DNA from: Prosthecobacter sp.
GTDB taxonomy: Bacteria > Verrucomicrobiota > Verrucomicrobiia > Verrucomicrobiales > Verrucomicrobiaceae
NCBI GenBank assembly: GCA_020216965.1
Contig: JAIWOJ010000071.1
Span: 1-8,170, forward strand
Length of the DNA stretch: 8,170 bases
Direction: 5' to 3'
Position 1 is the first letter of the stretch, and every line of letters begins with the position of its first letter. Position numbers and translations under genes: made by a program. Positions 1 to 6,245 of the stretch are shown one piece after another. The notes under the pieces were generated by a model. The model was not told the DNA's origin. It searched no databases and saw only the letters and a program-made list of their open reading frames with translations.

Positions 1-557
1 AGGTGCGTGACTTTGCCAACTGCGAGGACGCCATTGCCGCACTGCGTGGCAGTGATGCACCTCAGCTGATCCTGCTCGATGTGGGCCTGCCTGGGATGGA
101 TGGCATCGAGGGCATCGCGCATCTGAAAAGCCGCGCTCCGTCGGCCAGCATTCTCATTCTCACCGTCTTCGAGGATGATGATAAAATCTTCCGCGCCATC
201 TGCGCCGGTGCGTCCGGCTATCTTTTGAAATCCGAGCCCATGGCCCAGGTCATCACCGCGATTGACCAGGCGATCGCTGGCGGTTCGCCGATGAATCCAC
301 GCATCGCCACGCGAGTGCTCGCCATGTTCGCCAAACTTGTTCCAGCAAAGAAGGACTACGGTCTCGATGATCGCGAGCAGTCCGTGCTGAAGTGCATGGT
401 CGCCGGAATGCCTCGCAAACAGATCGCCGAAGCCACCGGCCTGAATCCGCACACCGCCGACTACGTCACGCGCAGCATCTACCGCAAACTCCACGTCAAC
501 TGCGCCACCGCCGCTGTCTCGAAAGCGGTGGCGGAGAGGTTGGTGGAGGAGGTTTGA
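1..557 (+). CDS. NarL/FixJ-family response regulator, 5' end cut by window
   Basis: This is a cytoplasmic two-component response regulator: a phosphorylatable receiver domain controls a LuxR-type DNA-binding domain. The frame is open to the window edge. A GTG at position 3 could be read as a start, but the first beta strand and acidic pocket of a receiver domain (about 40 residues) are missing, so the true start lies upstream. Counting from that GTG, the phospho-acceptor is Asp26 in LLDVGLPGMDG, the conserved Thr is Thr54 in ILILT, and the conserved Lys is Lys76 in GYLLKS. All the expected switch residues that lie in the window are present. A LuxR helix-turn-helix follows at about residues 118-180, with a DDRE...VLKCMVAGM opening and the recognition region around KQIAEATGLNPHTADYVTRS. 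The partner kinase is not visible and is probably upstream. The target genes are unknown; the downstream cytochrome gene is on the same strand but need not be co-transcribed. Confidence 0.9.
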   Translation, partial: VRDFANCEDAIAALRGSDAPQLILLDVGLPGMDGIEGIAHLKSRAPSASILILTVFEDDDKIFRAICAGASGYLLKSEPMAQVITAIDQAIAGGSPMNPRIATRVLAMFAKLVPAKKDYGLDDREQSVLKCMVAGMPRKQIAEATGLNPHTADYVTRSIYRKLHVNCATAAVSKAVAERLVEEV

Positions 558-559
558 CC

Positions 560-575
560 TTACGAACCCTCGTAA
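560..575. repeat. Short inverted repeat after the response regulator stop
   Basis: TTACGA and TCGTAA form perfect 6-bp arms around a 4-base spacer (ACCC), starting 3 bases after the response regulator stop codon. The following bases have no T-tract, so it is not a typical intrinsic terminator. It could be a weak transcript-end hairpin or a protein-binding site, or it may be chance. Confidence 0.25.
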
Positions 576-613
576 CTGCGGAACGCGACAAGGCATCGTA
601 GGTATCGGTGCTC

Positions 614-3130
614 ATGAAGTTTCTGCTCACGTTGCTTGTTCTCGGTTCATCGTCCGCTTTCGCGGTCGGGGTGTCGTTCAATCGCGACATCCGCCCGCTC
701 CTGTCGGATCGCTGTTACTACTGCCATGGAACGGACTCGAATCATCGCAAGGCAGGGCTGCGGTTGGACACGTTTGAAGGTGCCACGGCGGACAATGATG
801 GCGTGCGTGCCCTGGTGCCGGGCGATCCGGCTCAGTCGGAGCTTTGGCTGCGCATCATCAGCGAGGATGAAGACGAGGTGATGCCGCCGCCTGACGCGCA
901 CAAGCCGTCCTTCACCGCCACGGAGAAGGCGATGATCAAACGCTGGATCGAGGAAGGGGCGAAGTATGAGCCGCACTGGGCCTTTGTGGCCCCGAAGCGG
1001 CCCGCTGTGCCTGCGGGTGTGAACGCCATCGACCACTTCATCGGCGCACGTTTGCAGGAGGAAGGTTTGTTGTTCTCTCCCGAGGCTGAGCGCGGGCTTC
1101 TGCTGCGTCGTGTCACGGTGGACCTCACCGGCTTGCCGCCAACGGCAGAGGAGGTGCTGGCGTTTGAAAAGGATGCCTCGCCGCAGGCCTATGAGCGTGC
1201 TGTGGACCGTCTGCTGAAGTCTCCGCGCTACGGTGAGCGCATGGCGATGGAATGGCTCGACGTGGCCCGCTATGCGGACACGAATGGCTACCAGATGGAC
1301 TCCAACCGGATGCAATGGCCGTGGCGGGACTGGGTGGTGCGAGCCTTCAATGACAACCTGCCGCACGACCGCTTCATCATCGAGCAAATCGCTGGCGACA
1401 TGCTGCCACAGCCAACTCAGGACCAGATCATCGCCACCGGGTTCAATCGCAATCACATGCTGAATGCCGAGGGCGGCACCATCGCGGAGGAGAACCGAAC
1501 GAAGAACGTTTTTGATCGCGTGGAGACCACCGGCACGGCGTTTCTCGGCCTGACGATGAACTGCTGCCAGTGTCACGATCACAAGTTCGATCCGCTGACC
1601 CAGCGCGACTACTACTCGATGTATGCGATGTTCAACCAGCTCATCGAGCCGGGCGGCGTGGACAAGCGTTTCGGTAAGAAGGCCTACAGTGACACCTATG
1701 ACAATCTTTACGCCATCGAGTCGCCCTACATCACCCTGGCATCGCCCGAGCAACAGGCCGGCCTTGATGCTGCCACGAAAAAGTGGAGCGAGGCCAAAAA
1801 AGCCTTCGATGCGGCGGCCAAGGACTACAGCGCCCCTTTCATCGCCTGGGTGAAGGAGATGCGGGATGATCCATCCCTCATCCCGCAACGCATCAAGGAT
1901 GATCTCATCAGCCGCTTTGTGCTCAACGCACCGCTCGACAACCTGCAAAACGGCAACACCCAAAGGCTCCTGCGTGTCTTCCTGAATGATCACCCCGCGT
2001 GGAAAAAGCTCAGCGACCTCGTGGATCAGGCCAAAGCGGACGAGGAAGCCATGCGCGAGAAGATTCCGCATGTCATGGTCATGAAGGACGAGAAGCCACG
2101 CGAGACGCACATCCTGAAACGTGGCAACTACGAGACACCGGGCGACCCAGTGGAGCCTGCTGTACCCTCGTTTTTGCCCAAGCTCCCTGCTGGTGCAAAA
2201 GCCAACCGCATGGCCCTCGCGCAATGGTTGATCTCGCCTGAACAACCACTCACCAGCCGCGTGATTGTGAATCGCTACTGGCAGATGCTCTTTGGTCGCG
2301 GCCTGGTGAAGACGCCCGACGATTTCGGCCTGCAAGGTGCGCTGCCATCGCATCCCGAGCTGCTGGACTGGCTCGCCGTGGAGTTTCGCGAGAGTGGCTG
2401 GGATTTGAAGAAGCTCATCAAGCTCATCGTCATGTCGCGCACCTATCGGCAGAGCGCCACGGTCACGCCTGCGCTCCTCGCCAAAGATCCTGAGAACATC
2501 CTGCTCGCCCGTGGACCGCGTTTCCGCATCGACTCTCGTTTCCTACGCGATCAAGCCCTCGCGATTTCGGGTTTGCTTGTCGAAAAACAAGGCGGCCCCG
2601 CCGTGATGCCTTACCAACCGCCCGGCATCTGGGAGGAAATGAGCTTTGGCAAAAACCGCTACTTCCAGGGCACGGGCGCGGACTTGTATCGCCGCAGCCT
2701 TTACACCTTCTGGCGTCGCAGTGTGGCCCCGGCGAACTTCTTTGATGTGCCCGCACGCCAGGTCTGCGTGGTGAAACCCCAGCGCACCAGCACACCGCTG
2801 CACGCGCTCACCACGCTGAATGACCCCACCTACATCGAGGCTGCCCGCATCTGGGCCGAGAAACTCCACGACTTGCCAAACGACACAGCGCGTCTTCGAC
2901 ACGCCTACCTTGCCGCCACATCGCGCCACGCCGCTACTGATGACCTCGCCAGCCTGCAACGCATCCTCGGCAACGCACTCGTTCACTACACCCAGCACAA
3001 AGCAGACGCAGCCAAGCTGCTGACCGCCGGTGAAAGCAAAACGAAGTCCAACATCGCAGCCCACGAACTCGCCGCCTGGACCACCGTCTGCCTCACACTC
3101 TTGAATCTCGACGACACCTTGAACCGATGA
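614..3130 (+). CDS. PSCyt1/DUF1549/DUF1553 exported cytochrome-like protein
   Basis: This is an exported multidomain protein of the family expanded in Planctomycetes and Verrucomicrobia; its reaction is not established. From the ATG at 614 it has 838 residues, within the usual size of the family. Residues 1-17 form a Sec signal peptide ([17 protein letters not shown]). PSCyt1 follows with a c-type heme motif CYYCH (C34, C37, H38) and the hallmark MPPPDAHK at 90-97, whose Met90 may be a heme ligand (inferred). DUF1549 lies at about 138-345 ([13 protein letters not shown]) and contains a second [16 protein letters not shown] (C317, C320, H321). DUF1553 covers about 530-785 ([27 protein letters not shown]) and the protein ends with the usual NLDDTLNR. 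An in-frame GTG at 608 would add only two residues; I prefer the ATG because of the signal peptide. No strong Shine-Dalgarno sequence is seen. The stop overlaps the DUF1501 start, indicating coupled translation and a joint function. Confidence 0.93.
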   Translation: MKFLLTLLVLGSSSAFAVGVSFNRDIRPLLSDRCYYCHGTDSNHRKAGLRLDTFEGATADNDGVRALVPGDPAQSELWLRIISEDEDEVMPPPDAHKPSFTATEKAMIKRWIEEGAKYEPHWAFVAPKRPAVPAGVNAIDHFIGARLQEEGLLFSPEAERGLLLRRVTVDLTGLPPTAEEVLAFEKDASPQAYERAVDRLLKSPRYGERMAMEWLDVARYADTNGYQMDSNRMQWPWRDWVVRAFNDNLPHDRFIIEQIAGDMLPQPTQDQIIATGFNRNHMLNAEGGTIAEENRTKNVFDRVETTGTAFLGLTMNCCQCHDHKFDPLTQRDYYSMYAMFNQLIEPGGVDKRFGKKAYSDTYDNLYAIESPYITLASPEQQAGLDAATKKWSEAKKAFDAAAKDYSAPFIAWVKEMRDDPSLIPQRIKDDLISRFVLNAPLDNLQNGNTQRLLRVFLNDHPAWKKLSDLVDQAKADEEAMREKIPHVMVMKDEKPRETHILKRGNYETPGDPVEPAVPSFLPKLPAGAKANRMALAQWLISPEQPLTSRVIVNRYWQMLFGRGLVKTPDDFGLQGALPSHPELLDWLAVEFRESGWDLKKLIKLIVMSRTYRQSATVTPALLAKDPENILLARGPRFRIDSRFLRDQALAISGLLVEKQGGPAVMPYQPPGIWEEMSFGKNRYFQGTGADLYRRSLYTFWRRSVAPANFFDVPARQVCVVKPQRTSTPLHALTTLNDPTYIEAARIWAEKLHDLPNDTARLRHAYLAATSRHAATDDLASLQRILGNALVHYTQHKADAAKLLTAGESKTKSNIAAHELAAWTTVCLTLLNLDDTLNR

Positions 3131-4560
3131 ACGCGCTCCACAATCACGCCCTGAATCTCACCCGCCGCCGATTCCTTGGCGCTGCGGGCCTCTCACTCGG
3201 CGCACCGGCGTTGCAATCGCTCATGGCGGCGGAGAACGGACTGCCCACACTGCCGCACTTCGCTCCGAAGGCGAAGCGCGTCATTTACATGATGCAGACC
3301 GGCGGCCCGTCGCATGTCGATCTCTTTGATGACAAGCCTGAGCTGCGGAAGCGCCATAATCAAGACATCCCCGAGAGCGTGCTCGGCGGTCTGCGCCTCA
3401 CCACCATGACGGCGAACCAAAAGAGCAAACCTTGTCTGCCCGCCGCCTGGGGAGGCAAGGAGCGTGGCCAGTGCGGCATGTGGGTGAGTGATTTGCTGCC
3501 GCACACGGCCAGCATCGTGGATGACTGCACCTTCATCCGCTCCATGCACGGCGAGCAGATCAATCACGCGCCCGCCGTCACGCATTTGCTTACCGGGCAC
3601 AATCTGCCTGGAAGACCCAGCATCGGCGCGTGGCTGACGTATGGGCTGGGATCGAGTTCAGACAATCTGCCCTCCTTTGTCGTCATGACCTCGCGTGACC
3701 AGGAGGCGAGCTGCGGTCAGTTCTTCTATGATTACTACTGGGGTGCGGGATTCCTGCCGGGGAAGTATCAAGGCGTGCCGTTTCGTGGTGCGGGCGATCC
3801 GGTTTTGTATCTCAGCAATCCCGATGGCATGGATCGCGGCCTCCGGCGCATGATGCTCGACGGCATCGCCGAGATGAACCAGCGCACGCATGAGCGGCTG
3901 GGTGATCCTGAGGTGATGACCCGCGTGTCCCAATACGAAATGGCCTTCAAAATGCAGGCCAGCGTGCCCGAGCTCGCCGACCTCAGCGATGAACCGCAGA
4001 GCGTGCTCGATCTCTACGGTCCCGATGTAAAGCGCAAAGGCAGCTACGCCTACAACTGCCTCATGGCCCGCCGCCTCGCCGAGCGCGGCGTGCGCTATGT
4101 GCAGCTCATGCATGCGGGCTGGGACCAGCATGGCAACCTTCCCACACAGCTCCCCATCCAGTGCAAAGACACCGATCAACCCAGCGCCGCTCTCGTGAAG
4201 GACCTCAAGATGCGCGGCTTGCTCGATGACACGCTTGTGATCTGGGGCGGCGAGTTTGGCCGCACGCCCTTCGTGCAGGGCGACATCAACAATCCCAAAG
4301 CCCATGGCCGCGACCATCATCCGCGTGCTTTCACCATGTGGCTCGCCGGTGGCGGCGTAAAAAAGGGCTGCATCTACGGCAGCAGCGACGACTTCGCCTA
4401 CCACGCCGTCGAGAACAAAGTGCACATCCACGACCTGCAAGCCACCCTCCTGCACCTTTGCGGCATCCAGCACGAACGCTTCACCTACCGCCACCAAGGC
4501 CTCGACTTCCGCCTCACCGGCGTGGAGCCGTGCAAGGTCGTGAAGGGGATCTTGGCGTGA
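3127..4560 (+). CDS. DUF1501 family protein, Tat-exported
   Basis: This 477-residue protein belongs to DUF1501, a family assigned to the alkaline phosphatase/sulfatase-like fold whose substrates are mostly unknown. A twin-arginine signal is clear: TRRRFLGAAGLSLG at residues 12-25, with a likely cleavage near MAAE (33-36). The protein is therefore expected to fold in the cytoplasm and be exported by Tat. Family motifs visible are MMQTGGPSHVDLFDDKPEL near residue 55, GGEFGRTP at 374-381 and HGRDHHPRAFTMWLAGGG from 393. The His/Asp cluster H393, D396, H397, H398 is a candidate metal site, by analogy with the fold. The ATG overlaps the preceding stop as ATGA and no Shine-Dalgarno sequence is present, so it is probably translated by re-initiation from the PSCyt1 gene. 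These two families are routinely adjacent in this phylum group. A hydrolase or metallo-phospho/sulfo-ester role is possible but not shown. Confidence 0.93.
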   Translation: MNALHNHALNLTRRRFLGAAGLSLGAPALQSLMAAENGLPTLPHFAPKAKRVIYMMQTGGPSHVDLFDDKPELRKRHNQDIPESVLGGLRLTTMTANQKSKPCLPAAWGGKERGQCGMWVSDLLPHTASIVDDCTFIRSMHGEQINHAPAVTHLLTGHNLPGRPSIGAWLTYGLGSSSDNLPSFVVMTSRDQEASCGQFFYDYYWGAGFLPGKYQGVPFRGAGDPVLYLSNPDGMDRGLRRMMLDGIAEMNQRTHERLGDPEVMTRVSQYEMAFKMQASVPELADLSDEPQSVLDLYGPDVKRKGSYAYNCLMARRLAERGVRYVQLMHAGWDQHGNLPTQLPIQCKDTDQPSAALVKDLKMRGLLDDTLVIWGGEFGRTPFVQGDINNPKAHGRDHHPRAFTMWLAGGGVKKGCIYGSSDDFAYHAVENKVHIHDLQATLLHLCGIQHERFTYRHQGLDFRLTGVEPCKVVKGILA

Positions 4561-4574
4561 GCAGGCAAAGTGGT

Positions 4575-4590
4575 TGCGGCTATAGCCGCA
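4575..4590. repeat. Perfect 16-bp palindrome between convergent genes
   Basis: TGCGGCTATAGCCGCA is its own reverse complement. As RNA it can form a 6-bp GC-rich stem with a TATA loop from either strand. It lies 14 bp after the DUF1501 stop and 35 bp beyond the iclR-type gene stop, so it is placed to end transcription from both sides. Neither strand has a clear T-tract after the stem, so it is not a textbook terminator. A near-copy of its core (GCTATAGCC versus GCTAAAGCC at 4608-4616) lies 29 bp further on. Such a pair may instead be part of a REP-like dispersed repeat. Confidence 0.5.
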
Positions 4591-4607
4591 CTTCATCGAA
4601 TGATTCA

Positions 4608-4616
4608 GCTAAAGCC
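4608..4616. repeat. Near-copy of the palindrome core
   Basis: GCTAAAGCC matches 8 of 9 bases of the core GCTATAGCC at 4579-4587, offset by 29 bp. It ends 9 bp before the stop codon of the minus-strand IclR gene. It is short enough to be chance; it matters only if the pair recurs elsewhere in the genome. Confidence 0.25.
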
Positions 4617-4625
4617 AAAACCAAT

Positions 4626-5414
4626 TTATCCAAGACGCCGCGAAAGCTGCTCGGCGAACTGCTTCACCTTCGCTCCGAGCTTGTCCAGACTGGCTGGTGT
4701 CACGCGATCTGACGGGCCGCTGATCCAGAGGGAGGCGACGGGTTGACCGCGATGATCAAAAACAGGCGCGGCGACGCAGGCGAAGGTTTCGCTCTCCTCG
4801 CCGCGGTCGAGTGCGTAGCCTTGCGACTGGACTTTTTTGAGTTCGGCGAGGAAAGCGGCGGCGCTGGTGATCGTGTGGCGGGTGTGTTTGGTGAACTTCA
4901 TCTGCTGCACGAAGACTTTTTGCGTCTCGGGGCTCCAGTGGGCGAGCATGGCCTTCGCAGGTGCGGCGGTGTGCAGGGTGAAGGCATGTCCGATCTCGAC
5001 GACGACCTTCACCGGATGCGAGGAAGGCACCTGATCGAGCACCACGCCATGATTGCCAGCCAGCGTGCCGAGCAGAGCGGTCTCGCCCGTGGCATCGCGC
5101 AAGGCAGTGAGGATGGGCGCGGCGGCCTGGATGAGGCGCTCGCCGCCGACGGCGGCATGGCCGAGGCTGAGGAGCTTGCGGCTGGCACGGTAGATCTTCG
5201 TGGCCTCCTCGCGCTCGGCATAGCCGCGAAGCGTGAGCGTGGTGGCGATGCGGAAAACCGAGTTCTTCGGCATTTTGAGCGCCTCGGTCATCGCGGTGAG
5301 GGTCATGCCTTCGGGATGCCGCGAGAGCAGCTCCAGCAGATCCAGCGTGCGATCGAGGATCGGCACCTTGTAGCGGCTGAGAGGATTGGTGGCGGGTTTT
5401 CGGGTTTTGGGCAT
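4626..5414 (-). CDS. IclR-family transcriptional regulator
   Basis: This 262-residue protein is a dimeric/tetrameric DNA-binding regulator with a small-molecule sensor domain. A winged helix-turn-helix occupies about residues 15-75 (PILDRTLDLLELLSRHPEG, then KMPKNSVFRIATTLTLRGY), and the IclR effector-binding domain about 88-258. Family hallmarks are LHTAAPAKAMLA at 147-158 and GYALDRGEESETFACVAAPVF at 199-219, including D203, E207/E208 and C213. The start at 5414 (MPKTRKP) is chosen because it gives the standard family length. A longer frame to 5507 would run through the whole promoter region and into the divergent gene. No Shine-Dalgarno is seen; the bases before the ATG are A/T-rich. It is divergent from the SDR gene, the usual layout of an IclR regulator controlling its neighbour and itself. 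IclR proteins often sense sugar acids or aromatic/short carboxylates; the ligand here is unknown. Confidence 0.93.
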   Translation of the reverse strand: MPKTRKPATNPLSRYKVPILDRTLDLLELLSRHPEGMTLTAMTEALKMPKNSVFRIATTLTLRGYAEREEATKIYRASRKLLSLGHAAVGGERLIQAAAPILTALRDATGETALLGTLAGNHGVVLDQVPSSHPVKVVVEIGHAFTLHTAAPAKAMLAHWSPETQKVFVQQMKFTKHTRHTITSAAAFLAELKKVQSQGYALDRGEESETFACVAAPVFDHRGQPVASLWISGPSDRVTPASLDKLGAKVKQFAEQLSRRLG

Positions 5415-5416
5415 GG

Positions 5417-5430
5417 TTTGATATACTAAA
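5417..5430. promoter_or_regulatory. Candidate IclR operator, site 1
   Basis: TTTGATATACTAAA is an imperfect 14-bp palindrome, 10 of 14 positions symmetric (TTT..TATA..AAA). It starts 3 bp upstream of the regulator ATG and overlaps the possible -10 elements of both strands. Binding here would block the regulator's own expression. The assignment to this IclR protein rests on position only. Confidence 0.35.
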
Positions 5431-5435
5431 CAGAA

Positions 5436-5449
5436 TTTGGGATTGCAAA
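5436..5449. promoter_or_regulatory. Candidate IclR operator, site 2
   Basis: TTTGGGATTGCAAA has TTTG/CAAA arms and matches site 1 at 9 of 14 positions. It starts 19 bp after site 1, about two helical turns, so both would face the same side of the DNA. That spacing suits a regulator family that commonly binds as a dimer of dimers. The similarity is modest and may be chance. Confidence 0.25.
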
Positions 5450-5500
5450 CGCGTAATGGGTGGCCTTGAATTCGGTTCTCTATTTCAACACTCCGTCCAA

Positions 5501-6229
5501 ATGACAAACCTCATTGATTCCACGATCATCGTCACCGGCGGCTCGCGCGGCTACGGCGCGGGCATCGCGGAGGCTTTCGTGAAGACGGGTGCGCGGGTCT
5601 GGATCACCGGACGCGATGCAGCCAAGCTCACCGAAACGGCCCGACGCATCGGAGCCACGCCCTTCGTCGCCGATGTGGCGGATGGTGAGGCTTGGGACCG
5701 GCTGATGGCCGAGGTAGTGGCGCAAACCGGGCGTCTCGATGTCTTGATCAACAACGCGGGCGAGGGCGTCAAAATAGGCCCGGCGAGTGAGCAGACTGAT
5801 GAAGCCATCGCTCGAAGCCTCGCCAGCAATCTCACGGGGGCGATGCTTGGCTGCCGTCGAGCCGCGGCGATCATGCAAAAGCAAGGTAGCGGCCTCATTG
5901 TGAACATCGGCAGCGCCTGCTCCACGCATGCCTGGCCGGGCTGGAGCGTGTATTCCGCCTCGAAGGCCGGTCTGCTCATGTTCACTCGCTGCCTGCTCAC
6001 CGAGCTGCGACCGCACGGCGTGCGCGTGACCTCCGTTTTGCCATCGTGGGGCCAGACCGAGTTCACCGACGCCGCAAACCTGCCGCCGCGCGATCCTGCT
6101 GTGCTCGCCCAATGTATCTCACCTGCCGACATGGGCGAGCTGCTCGTTCAAATCGCCCAACTGCCCGCGCACCTCGTGACCGAGGAAATCAAGCTCTGGC
6201 CGATGGTGCAGCCGATGGCCCAACTTTAA
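5501..6229 (+). CDS. Short-chain dehydrogenase/reductase (SDR), NADP(H)-type
   Basis: This 242-residue cytoplasmic protein is a classical SDR, expected to interconvert an alcohol and a carbonyl group with a nicotinamide cofactor. The Rossmann motif TGGSRGYG is at residues 12-19, NNAG at 84-87, and the catalytic set is N110, S138, Y151 and K155 (YSASK). R16 in the glycine loop and R38 after the second strand (WITGRD) favour NADP(H) over NAD(H), by family rules. The C-terminus lacks the common ITG...VDGG segment and instead ends in EEIKLWPMVQPMAQL, as in SDRs of the YdfG-like type. The substrate cannot be read from the sequence. The ATG at 5501 is chosen over an in-frame ATG at 5456 because the Rossmann strand begins within ten residues and the longer start would fill the control region. 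No Shine-Dalgarno is present. It is divergent from the IclR gene and lies 16 bp before the next gene, probably in one operon. Confidence 0.93.
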   Translation: MTNLIDSTIIVTGGSRGYGAGIAEAFVKTGARVWITGRDAAKLTETARRIGATPFVADVADGEAWDRLMAEVVAQTGRLDVLINNAGEGVKIGPASEQTDEAIARSLASNLTGAMLGCRRAAAIMQKQGSGLIVNIGSACSTHAWPGWSVYSASKAGLLMFTRCLLTELRPHGVRVTSVLPSWGQTEFTDAANLPPRDPAVLAQCISPADMGELLVQIAQLPAHLVTEEIKLWPMVQPMAQL

Positions 6230-6245
6230 CCCAACCCTGCCAAAC

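Larger units (their letters stand above)
5415..5500. promoter_or_regulatory. Divergent promoter/operator region, IclR gene and SDR gene
   Basis: This 86-bp region must hold the promoters of both divergent genes. It is more AT-rich than the flanking genes, especially at 5417-5450. On the plus strand TATACT at 5422-5427 resembles a -10 hexamer, without a convincing -35. On the minus strand TAGTAT (5428-5423) with TTTGCA (5449-5444), 15 bp apart, is a weak promoter candidate for the regulator gene. The overlap of these elements with the palindromes noted separately fits autoregulation. The promoter calls are tentative. Confidence 0.5.

Noticed and set aside
647..2353. A 568-codon open frame on the minus strand inside the PSCyt1 gene
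   Set aside because: The plus strand encodes clear heme, DUF1549 and DUF1553 motifs; the antisense frame is low-complexity in H, R and V and has no family features.
3658..4596. A 312-codon minus-strand frame opposite the DUF1501 gene
   Set aside because: The sense strand has the Tat signal and all family motifs; the antisense product shows no domain.
4743..5448. Long frames on both strands overlapping the IclR gene in other phases (4743-5429 plus, 4756-5448 minus)
   Set aside because: The IclR frame has the winged helix and effector-domain hallmarks; the others are compositional shadows.
5456..5507. Upstream starts for both divergent genes (SDR at 5456, IclR at 5507)
   Set aside because: They would make the two genes overlap and remove the promoter region; the extra N-terminal residues have no family counterpart.
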